Notes: generated by a model from the letters alone, not told the origin. Shown: positions 9,068 to 22,085, counted from the first letter of the stretch. The stretch: DNA of 64,000 nt from Roseospira visakhapatnamensis (GCF_014197915.1 NZ_JACIGK010000003.1:62001-126000); one strand, 5' to 3'. Program-made: numbers and translations.

Positions 9068-9880
9068 TCAGCGGCCCGACCGGGCCGGGGTCTTGTCGGT
9101 CTCGTCTGTGATGGGACCGTCGGCGCGGCCGTGCACGAACTGGTCGACGTGGGCGTTGCCGCTTTCGAAGACCTGCTTCGCCGGCCCCACCCAGATCAGC
9201 CGGCCCCGATACAGCATGGCGATGCGGTCGGCGATCTTGGTGGCGCTGGCCATGTCGTGAGTGATGGACAGGGCGGTGGCGCCCAGGTCCTTGGTGGTGG
9301 CCACGATCAGGTCGTTGATGACGTCGGCCATGATGGGGTCGAGGCCGGTGGTCGGCTCGTCGAAGAAGACGATGTCCGGGCGCGTGGCGATGGCCCGCGC
9401 CAGGCCGACGCGCTTCTGCATGCCGCCGGACAGTTCGGAGGGCACCAGATCGGCCACCTCCGGCCGCAGCCCCACCTGCGCCAGGCAGGCCATGGCCCGC
9501 TCGCGGGCCTCGGCGCGGTTGCGGGTGTGGCGGCCCTGGATCAGGCCGAAGGCCACGTTCTGCCACACCGGGAGGCTGTCGAACAGCGCCGCCCCCTGGA
9601 ACAGCATGCCGAGATGGGCGTTGACGCGGTCGCGCGCGCGGCCGTCCAGGCCCACGGTCTCGGCGCCGTCGATGACGATGGATCCGGCATCCGGCCGCAG
9701 CAGCCCCAGGATGCACTTGAGCAGCACCGACTTGCCGCTGCCCGAGCCGCCGATGACCACGAGGGACTCCCCGGGCATCACGTCCAGGTCGATCCCGTCC
9801 AGCACCATCTGGGCGCCGAACCGCTTGCGCACGTCGCGCAGGCGGAGTTTCGGCTCGGTGTCGGGGGGGCGCGGCGTCAT
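9068..9880 (-). CDS. mlaF: Phospholipid transport ABC ATPase, MlaF-like
   Basis: 270 residues. A complete ABC ATPase: Walker A GGSGSGKSVLLK, Q-loop 'MLFQGAALFDSLPVWQNVAF', signature LSGGMQKRVGLARA, Walker B DIVFFDEPTTGLDP, and H-loop 'ITHDMASA'. The 'GAALFDSLPVWQNV' segment is characteristic of the Mla/Ttg2A group that moves phospholipids between inner and outer membranes. It lies 13 bases downstream of mlaE in the same operon. The expected MCE substrate-binding partner (mlaD) does not follow. Confidence 0.92.
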   Translation of the reverse strand: MTPRPPDTEPKLRLRDVRKRFGAQMVLDGIDLDVMPGESLVVIGGSGSGKSVLLKCILGLLRPDAGSIVIDGAETVGLDGRARDRVNAHLGMLFQGAALFDSLPVWQNVAFGLIQGRHTRNRAEARERAMACLAQVGLRPEVADLVPSELSGGMQKRVGLARAIATRPDIVFFDEPTTGLDPIMADVINDLIVATTKDLGATALSITHDMASATKIADRIAMLYRGRLIWVGPAKQVFESGNAHVDQFVHGRADGPITDETDKTPARSGR

Positions 9881-9893
9881 GGCGGGTCCGGAC

Positions 9894-10670
9894 CTACTGG
9901 GCGAAGAACAGCTCGGTGATCACATAGTTGAGGATCAGGATGAGGATCGAGGCGCTGACCACGGCGTTGGTGGTGGCGGCGCCCACGCCCTGGGCGCCGC
10001 CCTTGCTGTGATAGCCGTGATAGCAGCCCATCAGGGCGATGACGAATCCGAAGGCGGCGGCCTTCACCAGCCCCGAGACCACGTCCATGATCTGCAGGAA
10101 CTCGACGGTGCGGGCGATGTAGGTGCCGGGGTTGAAACCCAGCTTGGTGGTGCCGATCAGGTAGCCGCCGAACACGCCGATGATGTCGCCCACCAGCACG
10201 AGCAGCGGCAGCATGGTAAGGCCGGCGATCAGGCGGGGCGCCACCAGGTACTTGAACGGGTTGGTGGACAGTGTCGACAGGGCGTCGATCTGCTCGGTCA
10301 CGCGCATGGTGCCGATCTCGGCGGCCATGGCCGCGCCGATTCGTCCGGCGACCATCAGCCCGGCCAGCACCGGCCCCAACTCCCGCGTCAGCGAGATGAC
10401 CACCACCGTGGCCACCGCGCCCTCGGCCGAGAAGCGCGCGAAGCCCAGGTGGCTTTGCAGCGCCAGCACCATCCCCGAGAACAGCGTGGTCAGCCCCACC
10501 ACCGGCAGGGAGTAGTAGCCGATCTCGATCATCTGACGCACGATCAGGCGCGGATAGAGGGGCGGCCGCACCATGTGGCTGACGGCCAGCCCGGTGAACA
10601 GCGAGAAGCGCCCCACGGTGCGCACGAAGGTCAGGAACACGCGCCCGATCAGCGCCAGCAGGGTGGTCAT
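9894..10670 (-). CDS. mlaE: Phospholipid transport ABC permease, MlaE-like
   Basis: 258 residues with about five membrane segments. The family features are visible: 'RQMIEIGYYSLPVVGLTTLFSGMVLALQ' type N terminus, then 'GPVLAGLMVAGRIGAAMAAEIGTM' with 'TEQIDAL', and 'DIIGVFGGYLI'. It is the inner-membrane permease that pairs with MlaF. Its ATG overlaps the alr stop by 4 bases (ATGA), so its translation is coupled to alanine racemase, an arrangement seen in several Rhodospirillales. Confidence 0.92.
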   Translation of the reverse strand: MTTLLALIGRVFLTFVRTVGRFSLFTGLAVSHMVRPPLYPRLIVRQMIEIGYYSLPVVGLTTLFSGMVLALQSHLGFARFSAEGAVATVVVISLTRELGPVLAGLMVAGRIGAAMAAEIGTMRVTEQIDALSTLSTNPFKYLVAPRLIAGLTMLPLLVLVGDIIGVFGGYLIGTTKLGFNPGTYIARTVEFLQIMDVVSGLVKAAAFGFVIALMGCYHGYHSKGGAQGVGAATTNAVVSASILILILNYVITELFFAQ

Positions 10671-11905
10671 GCCGGCCGGTCCTCCGCCGGCGTTCCGGGC
10701 CGGGGGCCGGGACGCATGGGGCGGTCCAGATAGCGCCGGGCGTAGCGTGGTCCCAGACCGGTCAGGACCTCGTAGCCGATGGTGCCGGCCCGCGCGGCCA
10801 GGTCATCCACGGTGGTGTGGGGGCCGATCAGGTCGATCAGTCCGCCGGGGCAGACGTCCGGATGGTTGCCGGCGGCGGTGATGTCAAACGTGGTCAAGTC
10901 CATGGACACCCGGCCGATGAGGGGAAGGGGCGTCTCGGCCGCATGCCCGACGATCTGGCCACTGCTGGCCCGGGGCAGGCCATCGGCGTAGCCGATGCCC
11001 ACGGTGGCGATGCGCGTGCCGGCGCCGGCCCGATGGGTGGCACCATAGCCAACCGTCGAGGGAGCGTCAACGCGGCGCACCTGGAGGATGCGGCCTTGCA
11101 GGCGAATCACCGGCACCATCGGGTTGGGTCGCCCGGGGGTGGGGTTGACGCCGTACAGGGCCACGCCGGGCCGGGCCAGGTCGTGGTGGGTCTCCTGACC
11201 CAGGAACAGGCCCGACGAATTGGCCAGGCTGCCCGGCACGCCGGGGAAGCGGTCCCTGACGGCCGCGAACGCGGCGATCTGGGCGGCATTGAGGGGGTGG
11301 CCCGGGGTGTCGGCGCAGGCGAGATGGCTCATCACCAGCACCACGTCGAAGGCCGCCAGCGGAGAGGCGTCCGCGCGCAGAAGATGATCCAGGTCATCGC
11401 CACTCAGGCCCACCCGGGTCATGCCGGTATCCACCTGGATCGCCGCCGGCGCCCGGCCGCCCCGCAGCCGGGCGGGGGTGGGCGGATCGCGCCGCGCGTG
11501 GGCGCTCCAGGCGGTCACCTGGTCCAGGGTGTTGAGCACGGGGACCAGCCCGGCGGCGGAAAACGCGGCCTCGGTGCCCGGTCCGGGGCCGGACAGCACG
11601 AACACCCGGGCGTCGGAGGGGACGGCGGCCGCCAGCCGCAGCCCCTCGTCCAGTTGGGCGACGAACAGATCCCGGCAGCCGGCGCCGTGGAGGGCGCGGG
11701 CAACGGGTGCCGCGCCCAGGCCATAGCCGTTCGCCTTGACCACGCCGCCGCAGACGCAGCCGGGCCGCAGCCGGTCGCGCAGGCGCCGCCAGTTCTCGGC
11801 GACCGCGTCCAGGACGACGGTCAGGACCCCGCCGGCGGCCGGGGCGAACGACGGGGCGGCGCCCGGGATGGGAAACGGGGCGGTCACGATGGCGGGCCTT
11901 CCCAA
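10667..11905 (-). CDS. alr: Alanine racemase
   Basis: 412 residues. It converts L- to D-alanine for peptidoglycan, using PLP bound at Lys57 of the motif VVKANGYGLG. The second catalytic base is the Tyr of 'GIGYADGLPRA' in the C-terminal beta-domain; 'GRVSMDLTTFDIT' is also typical. The N terminus is about 20 residues longer than in most racemases. It heads the alr-mlaE-mlaF unit, which links cell-wall precursor supply and lipid transport only by transcription as far as can be seen. Confidence 0.92.
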   Translation of the reverse strand: MGRPAIVTAPFPIPGAAPSFAPAAGGVLTVVLDAVAENWRRLRDRLRPGCVCGGVVKANGYGLGAAPVARALHGAGCRDLFVAQLDEGLRLAAAVPSDARVFVLSGPGPGTEAAFSAAGLVPVLNTLDQVTAWSAHARRDPPTPARLRGGRAPAAIQVDTGMTRVGLSGDDLDHLLRADASPLAAFDVVLVMSHLACADTPGHPLNAAQIAAFAAVRDRFPGVPGSLANSSGLFLGQETHHDLARPGVALYGVNPTPGRPNPMVPVIRLQGRILQVRRVDAPSTVGYGATHRAGAGTRIATVGIGYADGLPRASSGQIVGHAAETPLPLIGRVSMDLTTFDITAAGNHPDVCPGGLIDLIGPHTTVDDLAARAGTIGYEVLTGLGPRYARRYLDRPMRPGPRPGTPAEDRPA

Positions 11906-12090
11906 GGCGCGAGGATGAACGGCGACACCGGCATGGGACTCCGGCGCCCGGATCGAAACCGGTCACGCGACCGACGTCCACCCGTCCGCCCCGATCGACC
12001 GGGGCGCGTGTGTCACGGGACCGAGAGAGGGCCTCGACCCTCGGAGAGCACCCGGCCAACGACGCCGCCGCGCCAGGCGGACCCGCGTCG

Positions 12091-12300
12091 TCAGGCGGCG
12101 CGGCCCCCGTAGACGAAGCCGGCGTCCTCCACGGCGGTCTCGATCACCGCGTCGGGAGCGTCGCCGGCGACCGTGACGGTTCCGGCCTCAAGGTTCACGG
12201 TGACGGCCTCGACCGTCGGTGCCGCCTCCTTGATGGCCACCTCGACCGACCGGGCGCAACCGCCGCAGGTCATGCCGGCCACGTGATGGGTGCTGGCCAT
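12091..12300 (-). CDS. Small heavy-metal-associated (HMA) domain protein, CopZ/MerP-like
   Basis: 69 residues, a single ferredoxin-like HMA domain. The metal-binding motif GMTCGGCAR (Cys12 and Cys15) is intact, and there is no signal peptide, so it should be a cytoplasmic copper (or similar soft metal) chaperone of CopZ type. No copper ATPase or CueR-like regulator lies beside it. It is isolated between alr and the CreA gene, with GAGGACCACC before the ATG on the minus strand. Confidence 0.85.
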   Translation of the reverse strand: MASTHHVAGMTCGGCARSVEVAIKEAAPTVEAVTVNLEAGTVTVAGDAPDAVIETAVEDAGFVYGGRAA

Positions 12301-12394
12301 GATGGTGGTCCTCCATGCGGGGGGAGAGGCATCGGGCCGAATGGCCCCGCCCAGGATGCGGACTTGCCGCCTCCCCTCACATGGGACCGCGATG

Positions 12395-12868
12395 CTACTC
12401 CCGCCAGGGCATGATGGGAACGGTCGACAGGGAATGCTTGGGGCTGCCCTCGACCAGCTTGTCGCTGATCACCAGATAGATGAGGACATTGTGGTCTTCG
12501 TCATGGAAGCGGCGCACGCGCATGCGCTTGAACAGCACGCTCCGGCGTTCGGAGAACACCACCTCGCCGTCCTCCAGGTCTTCCAGGATGGTGATCGGTC
12601 CCACCTGCCGGCAGGCGATGGCCGAATTGGAGGGATCCTCGGCCAGACCCACGGCGCCCGACAGGCCGCCGGTCTCGGGCCGCGACAGGTGACAAACGAC
12701 ACCCTCGACCTTGGGGTCCTCCAGCGCGTCGACGCAGATCTTGTGGTTGGGACCCACAAGCTTGAACACGGTATCGACACAACCCACTTCCTCGGCCGCC
12801 CAGGCGGTCGGCGTGCATGCGAGCAGGCTCGCGGCGACGAGGATGGCGCGGTGCAGGGAACGGGACAT
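12395..12868 (-). CDS. creA: CreA family periplasmic protein
   Basis: 157 residues. A signal peptide (basic start, hydrophobic core, 'PTAWA|AEE') precedes the CreA domain: 'EEVGCVDTVFKLVGPNHKIC', 'DPKVEGVVCHLSR', 'LAEDPSNSAIACRQVGPI' and 'VLFKRMRVRRFHDEDHNVLIYL'. Four cysteines probably form disulfides in the periplasm. The function of CreA is unknown in any bacterium. It lies 31 bases downstream of carA on the same strand and may be cotranscribed. Confidence 0.92.
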   Translation of the reverse strand: MSRSLHRAILVAASLLACTPTAWAAEEVGCVDTVFKLVGPNHKICVDALEDPKVEGVVCHLSRPETGGLSGAVGLAEDPSNSAIACRQVGPITILEDLEDGEVVFSERRSVLFKRMRVRRFHDEDHNVLIYLVISDKLVEGSPKHSLSTVPIMPWRE

Positions 12869-12899
12869 GCGAGGGGCCTCCGGTTGGCAACAGGGGGGC

Positions 12900-14087
<1,188 letters not shown>

Positions 14088-14165
14088 ATCGGGAATCCCA
14101 GGGGCCGGAGGATGGCGGCCGGGGGCGGGCTGCGGGCGCGCGGCGCCTGACCCGGTCCGTGCGGT

Positions 14166-14194
14166 TGCTTAGGGGATCGGCGGCGGCAAGTCAA
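14166..14194 (-). promoter_or_regulatory. Sigma-70 type promoter of carA
   Basis: Read on the minus strand: TTGACT (14189-14194), a 17-base spacer, then TAAGCA (14166-14171). It points at carA, whose ATG is about 80 bases downstream. Confidence 0.6.
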
Positions 14195-14265
14195 CGACGC
14201 GCCCCCGTCGCCGGGGCGGAACACCGACAGCCTGTCCGGCGGACGGTCTTTCCGCGCCGGGTTCA

Positions 14266-14325
14266 GGGATTTGGCCCCAAGGGATTTGATCCCATGGGAT
14301 TTGAGCCTAATGGATTTGACATGGC
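14266..14325. repeat. 15-bp tandem repeat, four units
   Basis: Four consecutive 15-base units begin at 14266, 14281, 14296 and 14311. They share the core GGGATTTGA (TGGATTTGA in the last) and diverge in the last six bases. The array lies in the intergenic region between divergent carA and yqeY. The unit length is a multiple of three, but neither strand gives a convincing protein. Confidence 0.8.
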
Positions 14326-14496
14326 GCGTCTTTGGGCTTACCTCCCGCCGACATGCCCATGGATCGACCGTCCTGGCCCGCCCTGTCGTCGTCGCCGATG
14401 GTCTGGCCCCTGGTCCGACCATCGTCCCGCCGGGAGTACGCCGCGTGGGAACGCGGCCGGCCCCGATCGGAGATCATCGCAAAGGAACGACGCCGC

Positions 14497-14946
14497 ATGC
14501 TGCGAGATCGTCTGAACGAGGAGTTGAAGGTGGCGGTCCGGGCCAAGGACCATCGTGCCCTGTCCACCATCCGGTTGATTCTGGCGGCCCTCAAGGACCG
14601 CGACATTTGCGCCCGGGGCCGGGGCGAAACGGTTGAGGACGCCGATATCCTGCTCATGCTGCAAAGCATGATCAAACAGCGCCGCGACAGCATCGCCATG
14701 TACGAGCAGGGGTGCCGCATGGATCTGGCGCAGCAGGAGCAGGAGGAACTGGACATCATCCAGGCGTTCCTGCCGCATCAGCTTGACGCGTCGGAGATCG
14801 ACTCGGCCGTGGACTCGGTGATCGGCGAGATCGCCGCCAAGGGCCTGAAGGACATGGGCCGGGTGATGGCGACCCTGCGGGCGCGGTACGCCGGGCAAAT
14901 GGACTTCGGCAAGGCCAGCGCCATCGCCAAGGCGCGGCTTGCCTGA
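14497..14946 (+). CDS. yqeY: GatB/YqeY domain protein
   Basis: 149 residues starting MLRDRLNEELKVAVRAKDH, with AAAGGAA ahead of the ATG. The whole protein is the YqeY domain ('STIRLILAALKDRDI', 'AQQEQEELDIIQAFLPHQL', 'DMGRVMATLRARYAGQMDFG'), related to the tRNA-binding tail of the GatB amidotransferase subunit. Its function is not established. It precedes dnaG and rpoD, a position often conserved across proteobacteria. Confidence 0.93.
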   Translation: MLRDRLNEELKVAVRAKDHRALSTIRLILAALKDRDICARGRGETVEDADILLMLQSMIKQRRDSIAMYEQGCRMDLAQQEQEELDIIQAFLPHQLDASEIDSAVDSVIGEIAAKGLKDMGRVMATLRARYAGQMDFGKASAIAKARLA

Positions 14947-15140
14947 CCGGGCATTCGACACGCCGGGACGGGCCGTCGAGCCTTCTGTCCGGCGGACCGT
15001 TCGGGTACCCTACATCCGGTCTGTCCGTGTCGATGCGCGGGGGCGATGTCGTGGCGCCGTGACGCGGGTCTGGCCGGGCGGGACATGGCCGGATCGGACA
15101 TCCCTCGCGCATCGCTTGATTTCGGCCAGGGAGGGTCCGC

Positions 15141-17078
15141 TTGGCCCTATCGCCGTCGTTCATGGACGAGTTGAAGGTTCGGGTGCCGCTGGCCACGGTG
15201 ATCGGCCGGCGCGTCCGCCTGATCCGCAACGGGCGCCACTACAAGGCGTGCTGTCCGTTCCATAACGAGAAGACGCCCAGCTTCTACGTCTATGACGATC
15301 ACTACCACTGTTTCGGATGCGGCGCGCACGGCGACCTGATCTCGTTCGAGATGGCCACCGCCGGCCTGTCGTTCATGGAGGCGGTCGAGGCCCTGGCCGC
15401 CGAGGCCGGGCTGGAGGTGCCCAAGCCCGACCCGGCCACCCGCGCCCGCGAACAGCGGGCCGCCGACCTGCATCAGGTCCTTGAGGCCGCCTGCGCCTTT
15501 TTCGAACAGCGCCTGCGCCTGCCCGACGGCGCCGAGGCCATGGCCTACCTGGAACGGCGCGGCCTGGACGAGGGCATCATCCGCCACTTCCGGCTGGGCT
15601 ACGCGCCCGCCGGGGGCGTGTTGCGCGCCCATATGACGCGGGAAGGGCTGGCCGACGACGAGACCCTGGTCGAGGCCGGGCTCCTGGCCCGTCCCGACGA
15701 CGGCCGCGCGCCCTACGAGGTTTTTCGCGGCCGGGTCCTGTTTCCCATCACCGACGACCGCGGCCGTGTGGTGTCGTTCGGCGGCCGGGTGCTCGGCGAC
15801 GGCCAGCCCAAGTACCTGAACGGTCCGGAAACGCCGCTGTTCAACAAGCGGCGCCTGCTCTACGGCCTGGCGCAGGCGCGCGAGGCGGTGCGGACCCACG
15901 GCGAGGTGATCGTCGCCGAGGGCTATATGGACGTCATCGCCATGGCGGCCGCCGGCCTCGCGCAGGCGGTGGCGCCCCTGGGGACGGCCCTGACCGAAGA
16001 ACAGATGGAGCGCCTGTGGGCGTTGGCGCCGGAGCCCATACTGTGTTTCGACGGCGACGCGGCGGGCCAGCGCGCCGCCGCCCGCGCCCTGGAGCGGGCC
16101 TTGCCCCGGCTCGGTCCGGGGCGCAGCCTGCGGGTCGCCCTGCTTCCCGAGGGACGCGACCCGGATGACCTGATCCGCGCGCAGGGAGTCGCGGCCCTGC
16201 GGTCGGTTGTGGATCGCGCCCTGCCGCTGGTGGACCTGTGCTGGCGTCTGCTCAGGGCGCGCCACCGCATGGACACGCCGGAGCGCCGCGCCGCCCTGGA
16301 GCGGGACATCGAGGCTACCGTCCAGACCATCGACGATCGCGCGGTGGCCCAGCAGTACCGCGGGGCGCTGCGCGATCGCTTCTGGGCGGAGATCAAGGCG
16401 GGACGCGGGGGTGGCGCGCGGCGATCCGGGGGGGGCGGGCGCTCGACCCCGGGTCCGGCGATGCCCCTGGCGCCACCGCTGCCGTCCGCCGGACTGCCGG
16501 CCGATCAGGTGCGCGAAAGCATTTTGCTGGCGGCAATTCTCAACCATCCCGGCGTGCTCGACCACGTGGCCGAGCGACTCGGGACCATGGCCTTCGTCGA
16601 CTCGCGGCTTGACTCGCTCCGCGCGGAAATCCTAAGCACCTACGGTCACAAGGTGGGGAGGGGGGATCACCTTGACAGGGACGTGCTGGTGGACCATCTG
16701 AAGTCGATTGGATTTGGCGCGGTCGTGGACCGCGTTCTCGGGTCCCGGGTCTGCATGCATGCCTCTTTCGCGCGCGCGCACGCCTCCACCGATGCGGCTC
16801 TGGCCGGTTGGGAGCATGTCTATGCCATGCACGGGCGGGCGGCCTTGGAACAGGACTTGCGCGCCGCGGAAGAGCGGCTTGCCAGCGACAGCAGTGAGGA
16901 TGCGCTCGTCCGGGTGCATACCATTCGGGAAGGGCGCCTGGCGTCCCTCGAACCCGGTGCGCTCGCCGAGTCGGTCGTCACTGGCCGGAGTCGACTCACC
17001 GCCGACTCGGGACCGGACCGGACGGTCGATCTCGCGGGATACGACAATGACGATGGAGACGGGGCGGCCGGGCGTTGA
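15141..17078 (+). CDS. dnaG: DNA primase
   Basis: 645 residues from a TTG start (after CCAGGGAGGG), which gives the standard primase N terminus (SPSFMDELKVRVPLATVIG). It makes RNA primers at the replication fork. The CHC2 zinc finger has C-C-P-F-H then C-F-G-C (about 34-60); the catalytic core has 'KYLNGPETPLFNKRRLLYGL'; TOPRIM begins at 'VIVAEGYMDVIAMA' (about 255) with 'CFDGDAAGQRAA'. The C-terminal helicase-binding region (about 440-645) follows a Gly/Pro linker and is more divergent. rpoD lies 238 bases downstream. Confidence 0.96.
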   Translation: MALSPSFMDELKVRVPLATVIGRRVRLIRNGRHYKACCPFHNEKTPSFYVYDDHYHCFGCGAHGDLISFEMATAGLSFMEAVEALAAEAGLEVPKPDPATRAREQRAADLHQVLEAACAFFEQRLRLPDGAEAMAYLERRGLDEGIIRHFRLGYAPAGGVLRAHMTREGLADDETLVEAGLLARPDDGRAPYEVFRGRVLFPITDDRGRVVSFGGRVLGDGQPKYLNGPETPLFNKRRLLYGLAQAREAVRTHGEVIVAEGYMDVIAMAAAGLAQAVAPLGTALTEEQMERLWALAPEPILCFDGDAAGQRAAARALERALPRLGPGRSLRVALLPEGRDPDDLIRAQGVAALRSVVDRALPLVDLCWRLLRARHRMDTPERRAALERDIEATVQTIDDRAVAQQYRGALRDRFWAEIKAGRGGGARRSGGGGRSTPGPAMPLAPPLPSAGLPADQVRESILLAAILNHPGVLDHVAERLGTMAFVDSRLDSLRAEILSTYGHKVGRGDHLDRDVLVDHLKSIGFGAVVDRVLGSRVCMHASFARAHASTDAALAGWEHVYAMHGRAALEQDLRAAEERLASDSSEDALVRVHTIREGRLASLEPGALAESVVTGRSRLTADSGPDRTVDLAGYDNDDGDGAAGR

Positions 17079-17316
17079 GCCCGGGTGGTCACGTCTTGTG
17101 ACCCACGGGTTGTGAGCCACGGGCGAGACGGGGCCGCTGAGACGGGAGTCGGGACGCCGCTCGGGTGTGTGTCGTCGGTAAGGTAAGGCGACCGGTGGCG
17201 AATAGGCGGGTGGATGACGGGATGAACGGAGCCGGCGGTCTGATGGGGCGGACCGTCGACCAGCCTCCCGGTGATAAGGCCGGGGTCGGCCGATTGGCAA
17301 GTGGAGCAAAGGGCGC

Positions 17317-19398
<2,082 letters not shown>

Positions 19399-19401
<3 letters not shown>

Positions 19402-19421
19402 TACCAGCGGCACCGGCCCGC
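19399..19421. repeat. REP-like sequence, short copy fused to the rpoD stop codon
   Basis: TAATACCAGCGGC (19399-19411) overlaps GGCACCGGCCCGC (19409-19421); the first three bases are the rpoD stop codon. The same two blocks occur at 47684-47696 and 47723-47735, where a hairpin separates them. Confidence 0.55.
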
Positions 19422-19779
19422 TCCCCGCCTCGGGACTCGCCGGGGTGGGGGCGACGACGGCCGTTCTCAAGGACCGTGGGATCCGTCCCCGTCCGTGCCG
19501 GCCGGGACGGTGTCTCCTCACCCTCTGGTTCCCCATCTTCTGGCGCCGCCGCCTGGCCTTTGGGGTCGCGGATGCCAACGGGTCTTGATCCTGAGACCGG
19601 TTGATGCGGTCGGCTGGTCCGTGGGCTCGGATCCGGCTCGTCTTCGTGTGCTTTCGAAAGAAGTTTCCCTTTCCGGGTGTTTGGTTTCGGGCAACACTGC
19701 CTGCGTGGGGACGGCGAACGTCGGGACGACGCGCCCGCCACGAGGCCCTGCCTGAAACAATCAATGGTGTAGAAAACCC
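19402..19779. other. Intergenic region between rpoD and the chemoreceptor gene
   Basis: 378 bases, less GC-rich near 19,600-19,720. It should contain the end of the rpoD transcript and the chemoreceptor promoter; I could not place either with confidence. No gene is seen. Confidence 0.4.
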
Positions 19780-21849
19780 ATGTCTCGCTTCTTCGCGTCC
19801 ATGCGCATCGGACCGCGCCTCCTGCTTGCCCTCTCGCTGCCGCTCGCGGGGCTCATGATCTTCGCCGGTCTTTCGGTGTTCGACCGCGTGCAGGTGGCCT
19901 CCGACATGGGGCGCTTGAGCCAACTGGCGCATCTGGCCCCCACCGTCTCCCAGGTGGTGCACGAGTTGCAGCGCGAGCGCGGTGCCAGCGCCGGCTTTCT
20001 CGGCGATCCGGAGGGGCGTTTCCGGAGCACGCTGTTGGCGCAGAAGACGGACAGCGACACCGCGGTCGCAGACCTGACCGAGGCGCTGAGGGACGTCGAC
20101 GACACTGCCCTTGATCCGGCGTTCCGGCGGGACTTGCACGAGTCCGTTCAGGGCCTGGACGGCCTGCAGGCCATGCGGCGGCGGGTCAACGGCCAGTCGG
20201 TCGGCGTCGACGACATGGCGGCGTTCTACACGGGGACCATCGCCCATCTTCTGGACATCATCGAACAGATGGCACTGCTGAGTCCGGACGCCGGGATCAG
20301 CCGTCGCATCACGGCCTACATCGCCTTCCTGCACGCCAAGGAGCGGGCCGGCATCGAGCGGGCGATGGGCGCCAACGGATTCAGTTCCGGGGCCTTCTCG
20401 CCGGTTGTCTATCGCCGGTTCCTGGATCTGATCGGTCAGCAGAAGGCGTACCTGGCGACGTTCCGTGGTCTCGCCACCGCCGAGGAAAGGGCGGCCCTGA
20501 GCACCGTGCTGGACGGCGAGGCGGCGCGGGCGGTGGACGGCATGCGCGACGTGGCCGCCACCAGCGTCACCGAGGGTGGTACACGGGACGTGACCGGCGC
20601 GCGGTGGTTCGACACCATCACCCGCAAGATCGATGGCTTGAAAGGGGTCGAGGACCTTCTGGCCGAAGATCTGTTGCATGCTATGGAAGTGACCGGACAC
20701 GCGGCCTGGGTGGGGGTCTGGATCACCCTGAGCGTCGCCGTCGTCCTGATGGTGGTGACGGTCTTGGTGGTGATGAGCATCGCCGTGGGCATCACCCGGC
20801 CGGTGCGGGCCATGACGACGGCCATGGGGCGTCTGGCCACCAAGGACTATTCCACCGAGATTCCCGCCCAGGACCGCGAGGACGAAATCGGCGACATGGC
20901 CAAGGCCGTGGTCGTGTTCAAGGATCGCATGGTGCGGGTCGACGAACTGACCGCCTGGCAGACCGAGGAAACCCAGAAGCGTGAGGATCGGGCCCGGCGC
21001 ATCGAGGACCTCAACGGCACCTTCGACCGGGGGGTTCGCGGCATTCTGGACTCTGTGACGGGCGCGACCACGCAGTTGCAGGCCACGGCCGAGAGCATGA
21101 CGGCCATCGCCGACAGGACCAACAGTCAGGCCACCACCGTCGCCACCGCCGCCGAGGCGGCCTCGGTCAACGTGCAGACGGTGGCCTCGGCGGCCGAGGA
21201 ACTGTCGGCGTCCATCGGCGAGATCGGCCGTCAGGTGCAGCAGGCCAACGACATCGCCCGCACGGCGGCCGACGAGGCCGCGCGCACCAACGAGGTGGTC
21301 TCCGGCCTGGCCGACGCGGCCGAGACGATCGGCCAGATCGTCAGCCTGATCACCGACATCGCCGACCAGACCAACCTTCTGGCGCTGAACGCCACCATCG
21401 AGGCGGCGCGCGCCGGCGACGCCGGCAAGGGCTTCGCCGTGGTGGCCAACGAGGTCAAGTCGCTGGCCACGCAGACCGCCAAGGCCACCGAGGAGATCGG
21501 CCAGCAGATCGGCGCCGTGCAGACCGAGACCCAGACCGCGGTGTCGGCCATCGAGTCCATCGCCACCATCATCGGCCGCATCAACGAGGTGACCTCGACC
21601 ATCGCCTCGGCGGTGGAGCAGCAGAGCGCCGCGACCCAGGAGATCGCCCGCAACGTGCAGCAGGCCAGCACCGGCACCAACGAGGTCTCGCAGACCATCG
21701 TCGGCGTCACCGACGCCGCCCGCGAGGCCGGGGCGGCCGCCGACACCGTGCTTCAGGCCAGCGGTGGACTCGGCGAGCAATCCCAGCAGTTGAGCACCCT
21801 GGTCCGGCGGTTCCTGGAGGATGCGCGCGCCATCCGGTCCAGTCGATGA
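19780..21849 (+). CDS. Methyl-accepting chemotaxis protein with NIT sensor domain
   Basis: 689 residues. One membrane segment (about 8-30) leads into a periplasmic all-helical domain with '[16 protein letters not shown]', the NIT (nitrate/nitrite-sensing) signature; a second membrane segment (about 308-335), a HAMP linker ('[17 protein letters not shown]') and the signalling domain follow. The signalling tip is near 525-545 ('[19 protein letters not shown]', '[15 protein letters not shown]'). It would signal to CheA/CheW; the ligand is inferred from the NIT family only. No che genes are adjacent. It has no clear Shine-Dalgarno. Confidence 0.92.
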   Translation: MSRFFASMRIGPRLLLALSLPLAGLMIFAGLSVFDRVQVASDMGRLSQLAHLAPTVSQVVHELQRERGASAGFLGDPEGRFRSTLLAQKTDSDTAVADLTEALRDVDDTALDPAFRRDLHESVQGLDGLQAMRRRVNGQSVGVDDMAAFYTGTIAHLLDIIEQMALLSPDAGISRRITAYIAFLHAKERAGIERAMGANGFSSGAFSPVVYRRFLDLIGQQKAYLATFRGLATAEERAALSTVLDGEAARAVDGMRDVAATSVTEGGTRDVTGARWFDTITRKIDGLKGVEDLLAEDLLHAMEVTGHAAWVGVWITLSVAVVLMVVTVLVVMSIAVGITRPVRAMTTAMGRLATKDYSTEIPAQDREDEIGDMAKAVVVFKDRMVRVDELTAWQTEETQKREDRARRIEDLNGTFDRGVRGILDSVTGATTQLQATAESMTAIADRTNSQATTVATAAEAASVNVQTVASAAEELSASIGEIGRQVQQANDIARTAADEAARTNEVVSGLADAAETIGQIVSLITDIADQTNLLALNATIEAARAGDAGKGFAVVANEVKSLATQTAKATEEIGQQIGAVQTETQTAVSAIESIATIIGRINEVTSTIASAVEQQSAATQEIARNVQQASTGTNEVSQTIVGVTDAAREAGAAADTVLQASGGLGEQSQQLSTLVRRFLEDARAIRSSR

Positions 21850-21993
21850 CAGCCACCCCCACGGCCACGAACCGGTCCATCCGTCCTGCCCCCGTTCCGG
21901 ACATCCAGGCGGGGTCGAGCGTCGGGACATCAAGGACGGTGTCGTCCGTCCCCGGTCCGGACCCAGGGACGGCGATGCGGATGCGGTCTTCTC

Positions 21994-22031
21994 GTCGGCC
22001 TTGACGCCGATCACTCGGCATCAAGGCCGAC
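21994..22031. terminator. Strong hairpin between convergent chemoreceptor and tolA genes
   Basis: An 11-bp perfect stem (GTCGGCCTTGA with TCAAGGCCGAC), one mismatch, then 5 more pairs around a TCAC loop. No T-run is present, but the position between convergent genes fits a two-way transcription barrier. Confidence 0.6.
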
Positions 22032-22085
22032 CGACCGTCGTCCCGCGGCGCCGATCGGGGCTGTCACGCCCGGCCGCCGCTGGTC

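Larger units (their letters stand above)
14088..14496. other. Intergenic region between carA and yqeY
   Basis: 409 bases between divergent genes. It holds the carA promoter and the 15-bp repeat array. The plus-strand promoter of yqeY was not identified. No gene is seen. Confidence 0.5.

Noticed and set aside
14159-14515. A plus-strand frame with pentapeptide-like units across the 15-bp array
   Set aside because: The peptide repeat is only the DNA repeat translated; there is no ribosome site, and the frame runs into yqeY out of phase.
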